From Aurelia coerulea (taxonomy: Eukaryota; Cnidaria; Scyphozoa; Semaeostomeae; Ulmaridae): a stretch of 64,000 nucleotides of DNA. This document shows positions 61,551-64,000 of the stretch, piece by piece; position 1 is the first letter of the stretch; every line of letters starts with the position of its first letter. Below the pieces are notes generated by a model, which saw nothing but the letters and a program-made list of their open reading frames with translations, was not told the DNA's origin and made no database searches. Made by a program: the position numbers and the translations under genes. Where the stretch lies: the NCBI GenBank assembly GCA_039566865.1, contig CM076947.1, forward strand, positions 21,887,501 to 21,951,500, given 5' to 3'.

Positions 61551-64000
61551 CTCAGCGTCAGCGTTTAATGATGCATCGGAACATTGCTATTAAAAATCAA
61601 TTGATGAGATTCTCTGCCTTAATGGAATAGATGCTTTTCGGTGGTAGTGATTCTGTACCAAATTCTCGCATCTATTGCAATCTATTTAAAGCTCAATATC
61701 TCTGCTCTTAAAATACTTACAGAGTTCTGATTGACTTTTTTGAACTCAGCGTTTAATTTTGCATCGGAACATTGCTATTAAAAATCAATTGATGAGTCTC
61801 TCTGCCTTAATGGAATAGATGCTTTTCGGTGGTAGTGATTCTGTACGAAATTCTCGCATCTATTGCAATCTGTTTAAAGCTCAATATCTCTGCTCTTAAA
61901 ATACTTACAGAGTTCTGATTGACTTTTTTGAACTCAGCGTTTAATGATGCATCGGAACATTGCTATTAAAAATCAATTGATGAGTTTCTCTGCCTTAATG
62001 GAATAGATGCTTTTCGGTGGTAGTGATTCTGTACGAAATTCTCGCATCTATTGCAATCTGTTTAAAGCTCAATAACTCTGTTCTTAAAATACTTACAGAG
62101 TTCTGATTGACTTTTTTGAACTCAGCGTTTAATTTTGCATCGGAACGTTGCTATTAAAAGTCAATTGATGAGTTTCTCTGCCTTAATGGAATAGATGCTT
62201 TTAGGTGGTAGTGATTCTGTACCAAATTCTCGCATCTATTGTAATCTGTTTAAAGCTCAACATCTCTGCTCTTAAAATACTTACAGAGTTCTGATTGACT
62301 TTTTTGAACTCACCGTTCAATTTTGCATCGGAGCATTGCTATTAGAAATCAATTGATGAGTTTCTCTGCCTTAATGGAATAGATGCTTTTCGGTGGTAGT
62401 GATTCTGTACAAAATTCTCGCATCTATTGCAATCTGTTTAAAGCTCAATATCTCTGCTCTTAAAATACTTACAGAGTTCTGATTGACTTTTTTGAACTCA
62501 GCGTTTAATGATGCATCGGAACATTGCTATTAAAGATCAATTGATGAGTTTCTCTGCCTTAATGGAGTAGATGCTTTTCGGTGGTAGTGATTCTGTACCA
62601 AATTCTCGCATCTATTGCAATCTGTTTAAAGCTCAATATCTCTGTTCTTAAAATACTTACAGAGTTCTGATTGACTTTTTGGAACTCAGCGTTTAATTTT
62701 GCATCGGAAAGTTGCTATTAAAAGTCAATTGATGAGTTTCTCTGCCTTAATGGAATAGATGCTTTTCGGTGGTAGTGATTCTGTACCAAATTCTCGCATC
62801 TATTGCAATCTGTTTAAAGCTCAATATCTCTGCTCTTAAAATACTTACAGAGTTCTGATTGACTTTTTTGAACTCAGCGTTTAACTTTGCATGGGAACAT
62901 TGCTATTAGAAATCAATTGATGAGTTTCTCTGCCTTAATGGAATAGATGCTTTTCGGTGGTAGTGATTCTGTACCAAATTCTCGCTTCTATTGCAATCTG
63001 TTTAAAGCTCAATATCTCTGCTCTTAAAATACTTACAGAGTTCTCAATGACTTTTTTGAACTCAGCGTTTAATTTTGCATCGGAACATTGCTATTAAAAA
63101 TCAATTGATGAGTTTCTCTGCCTTAATGGAATAGATGCTTTTCGGTGGTAGTGATTCTGTACGAAATTCTCGCATCTATTGCAATCTGTTTAAAGCTCAA
63201 TATATCTGCTCTTAAAATACTTACAGAGTTCTGATTGACTTTTTTGAACTCAGCGTTTAATGATACATCGGAACATTGCTATTAAAAATCAATTGATGAG
63301 ATTCTCTGCCTTAATGGAATAGATGCTTTTCGGTGGTAGTGATTCTGTACCAAATTCTCGCATCTATTGCAATCTGTTTAAAGCTCAATATCTCTGTTCT
63401 TAAAATACTTAGAGAGTTCTGATTGACTTTTTTGAACTCAGCGTTTAATTTTGCATCGGAACGTTGCTATTAAAAGTCAATTGATGAGTTTCTCTGCCTT
63501 AATGGAATAGATGCTTTTCGGTGGTAGTGATTCTGTACCAAATTCTCGCATCCATTGCAATCTGTTTAAAGCTCAATATCTCTGCTCTTAAAATACTTAC
63601 AGAGTTCTCAATGACTTTTTTGAACTCACCGTTCAATTTTGCATCGGAGCATTGCTATTAAAAATCAATTGATGAGTTTCTCTGCCTTAATGGAATAGAT
63701 GCTTTTCGGTGGTAGTGATTCTGTACCAAATTCTCGCATCTATTGCAATCTATTTAAAGCTCAATATCTCTGCTCTTAAAATACTTACAGAGTTCTGATT
63801 GACTTTTTTGAACTCAGCGTTTAATTTTGCATCGGAACATTGCTATTAAAAGTCAATTGATGAGTTTCTCTGCCTTAATGGAATAGATGCTTTTCGGTGG
63901 TAGTGATTCTGTACGAAATTCTCGCATCTATTGCAATCTGTTTAAAGCTCAATATCTCTGCTCTTAAAATACTTAAAGAGTTCTGATTGACTTTTTTGAA
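61551..64000. repeat. 13-monomer unit, third copy (2450 bp), reaches the window end
   Basis: It matches 57027-59476 base for base by eye except A at 62710 (CGGAAAGTTG), where 58186 has C. Its extra monomer pair lies at 63007-63382. The window stops exactly where the next hexamer-bearing CTCAGCGTCA would begin (64001), so the array must continue and an 11-mer is predicted next. Confidence 0.92.

Larger units (their letters stand above)
1..64000. repeat. 188-bp satellite DNA array, about 340 monomers, head to tail
   Basis: The motif GTTTAAAGCTCAATATCTC and the rest of the unit recur every 188 bp from the first base to the last (GCTC at 3, 191, 379 ... 63947). All copies run in the same direction. 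The consensus has 64 G or C of 188, about 34%. First to last GCTC is 340 steps plus 24 bp, which my list of indels explains exactly, so nothing is inserted into the array. No transposon, gene or unique DNA interrupts it. The length is close to one nucleosome repeat, as in many centromeric and pericentromeric satellites. I do not recognise the family, and centromeric or heterochromatic location is inferred from array form alone. Confidence 0.98.

Noticed and set aside
1..64000. CRISPR array
   Set aside because: The period is a constant 188 bp with the whole unit repeated. There are no short repeats separated by unique spacers, no leader and no cas genes.
1..64000. Tandem gene family, such as rRNA, 5S, tRNA or histone units
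   Set aside because: No conserved RNA-gene core, no Pol III box pair with terminator that I could match, and no long frame in the 188-bp unit. The T6 run at monomer 46-51 has no matching A and B boxes upstream that I can recognise.
50241..64000. Assembly artefact causing the near-perfect 4524-bp repetition
   Set aside because: Copies carry distinguishing bases (53155, 53363, 53519, 54364/58888, 62710) in a consistent nested order. This favours real copies, though only raw long reads could exclude a copy-number error.
1..64000. Transposable element insertions or terminal repeats
   Set aside because: Indel accounting leaves no room for inserted DNA, and no target-site duplications or inverted copies of the monomer were found.

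Overview
The whole 64 kb window is one uninterrupted tandem array of a 188-bp satellite monomer, all copies in the same orientation. Taking the conserved GCTC as monomer position 1, the first monomer starts at 3 and the last GCTC is at 63947. That interval is 340 monomer steps plus a net 24 bp, and the indels I located (six 6-bp insertions, one 7-bp deletion and a handful of 1-bp changes) sum to exactly +24, so no larger interruption is hidden. I see no gene, RNA gene, transposon, CRISPR array or unique-sequence island. The longest open frames are four near-identical 76-codon minus-strand frames that start at TTG and exist only because one monomer variant has lost a stop pair. I treat them as noise.

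The organism is a eukaryote. A 64-kb head-to-tail array of a nucleosome-sized, AT-rich repeat (about 34% GC in the consensus) with layered higher-order repeats (HORs) is typical of centromeric, pericentromeric or other heterochromatic satellite in animals and plants. I do not recognise the repeat family and cannot name a taxon. Centromere function is inference only.

Layout, left to right. (1) 1-1130: the most diverged monomers, with many private substitutions. (2) 1131-4701: a 14-monomer-spaced duplication plus short 3- and 4-monomer units, with one aberrant monomer. (3) 4702-7709: short units mixing A-, B- and D-type monomers. (4) 7710-15230: two adjacent copies of a 20-monomer unit. (5) 15231-24621: a more uniform domain close to consensus, containing 7-monomer units. 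(6) 24622-43797: a domain rich in a variant that creates TACGTA, with a 10-monomer cassette at three sites and a 9-monomer tandem repeat. (7) 43798-50240: a 376-bp dimer amplified in two places, and precursors of the final HOR. (8) 50241-64000: a highly homogenised HOR, first a 12-mer, then a strict 13-mer/11-mer alternation giving a 24-monomer, 4524-bp super-repeat with copies differing at only a few bases.

Within the monomer, almost all common diagnostic variants fall in positions 15-94. Positions 95-188 are nearly invariant and carry a 9-bp inverted repeat (arms 124-132 and 166-174); a 10-bp palindrome spans 94-103. Monomer types are linked haplotypes. The A type has T15, G81 and G94. The B type has C39, A41, C64, usually C59, and G79 and G91. 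They often alternate. Divergence falls from left to right, so the left end looks older or nearer an array edge, and the right end looks like the most recently amplified part.
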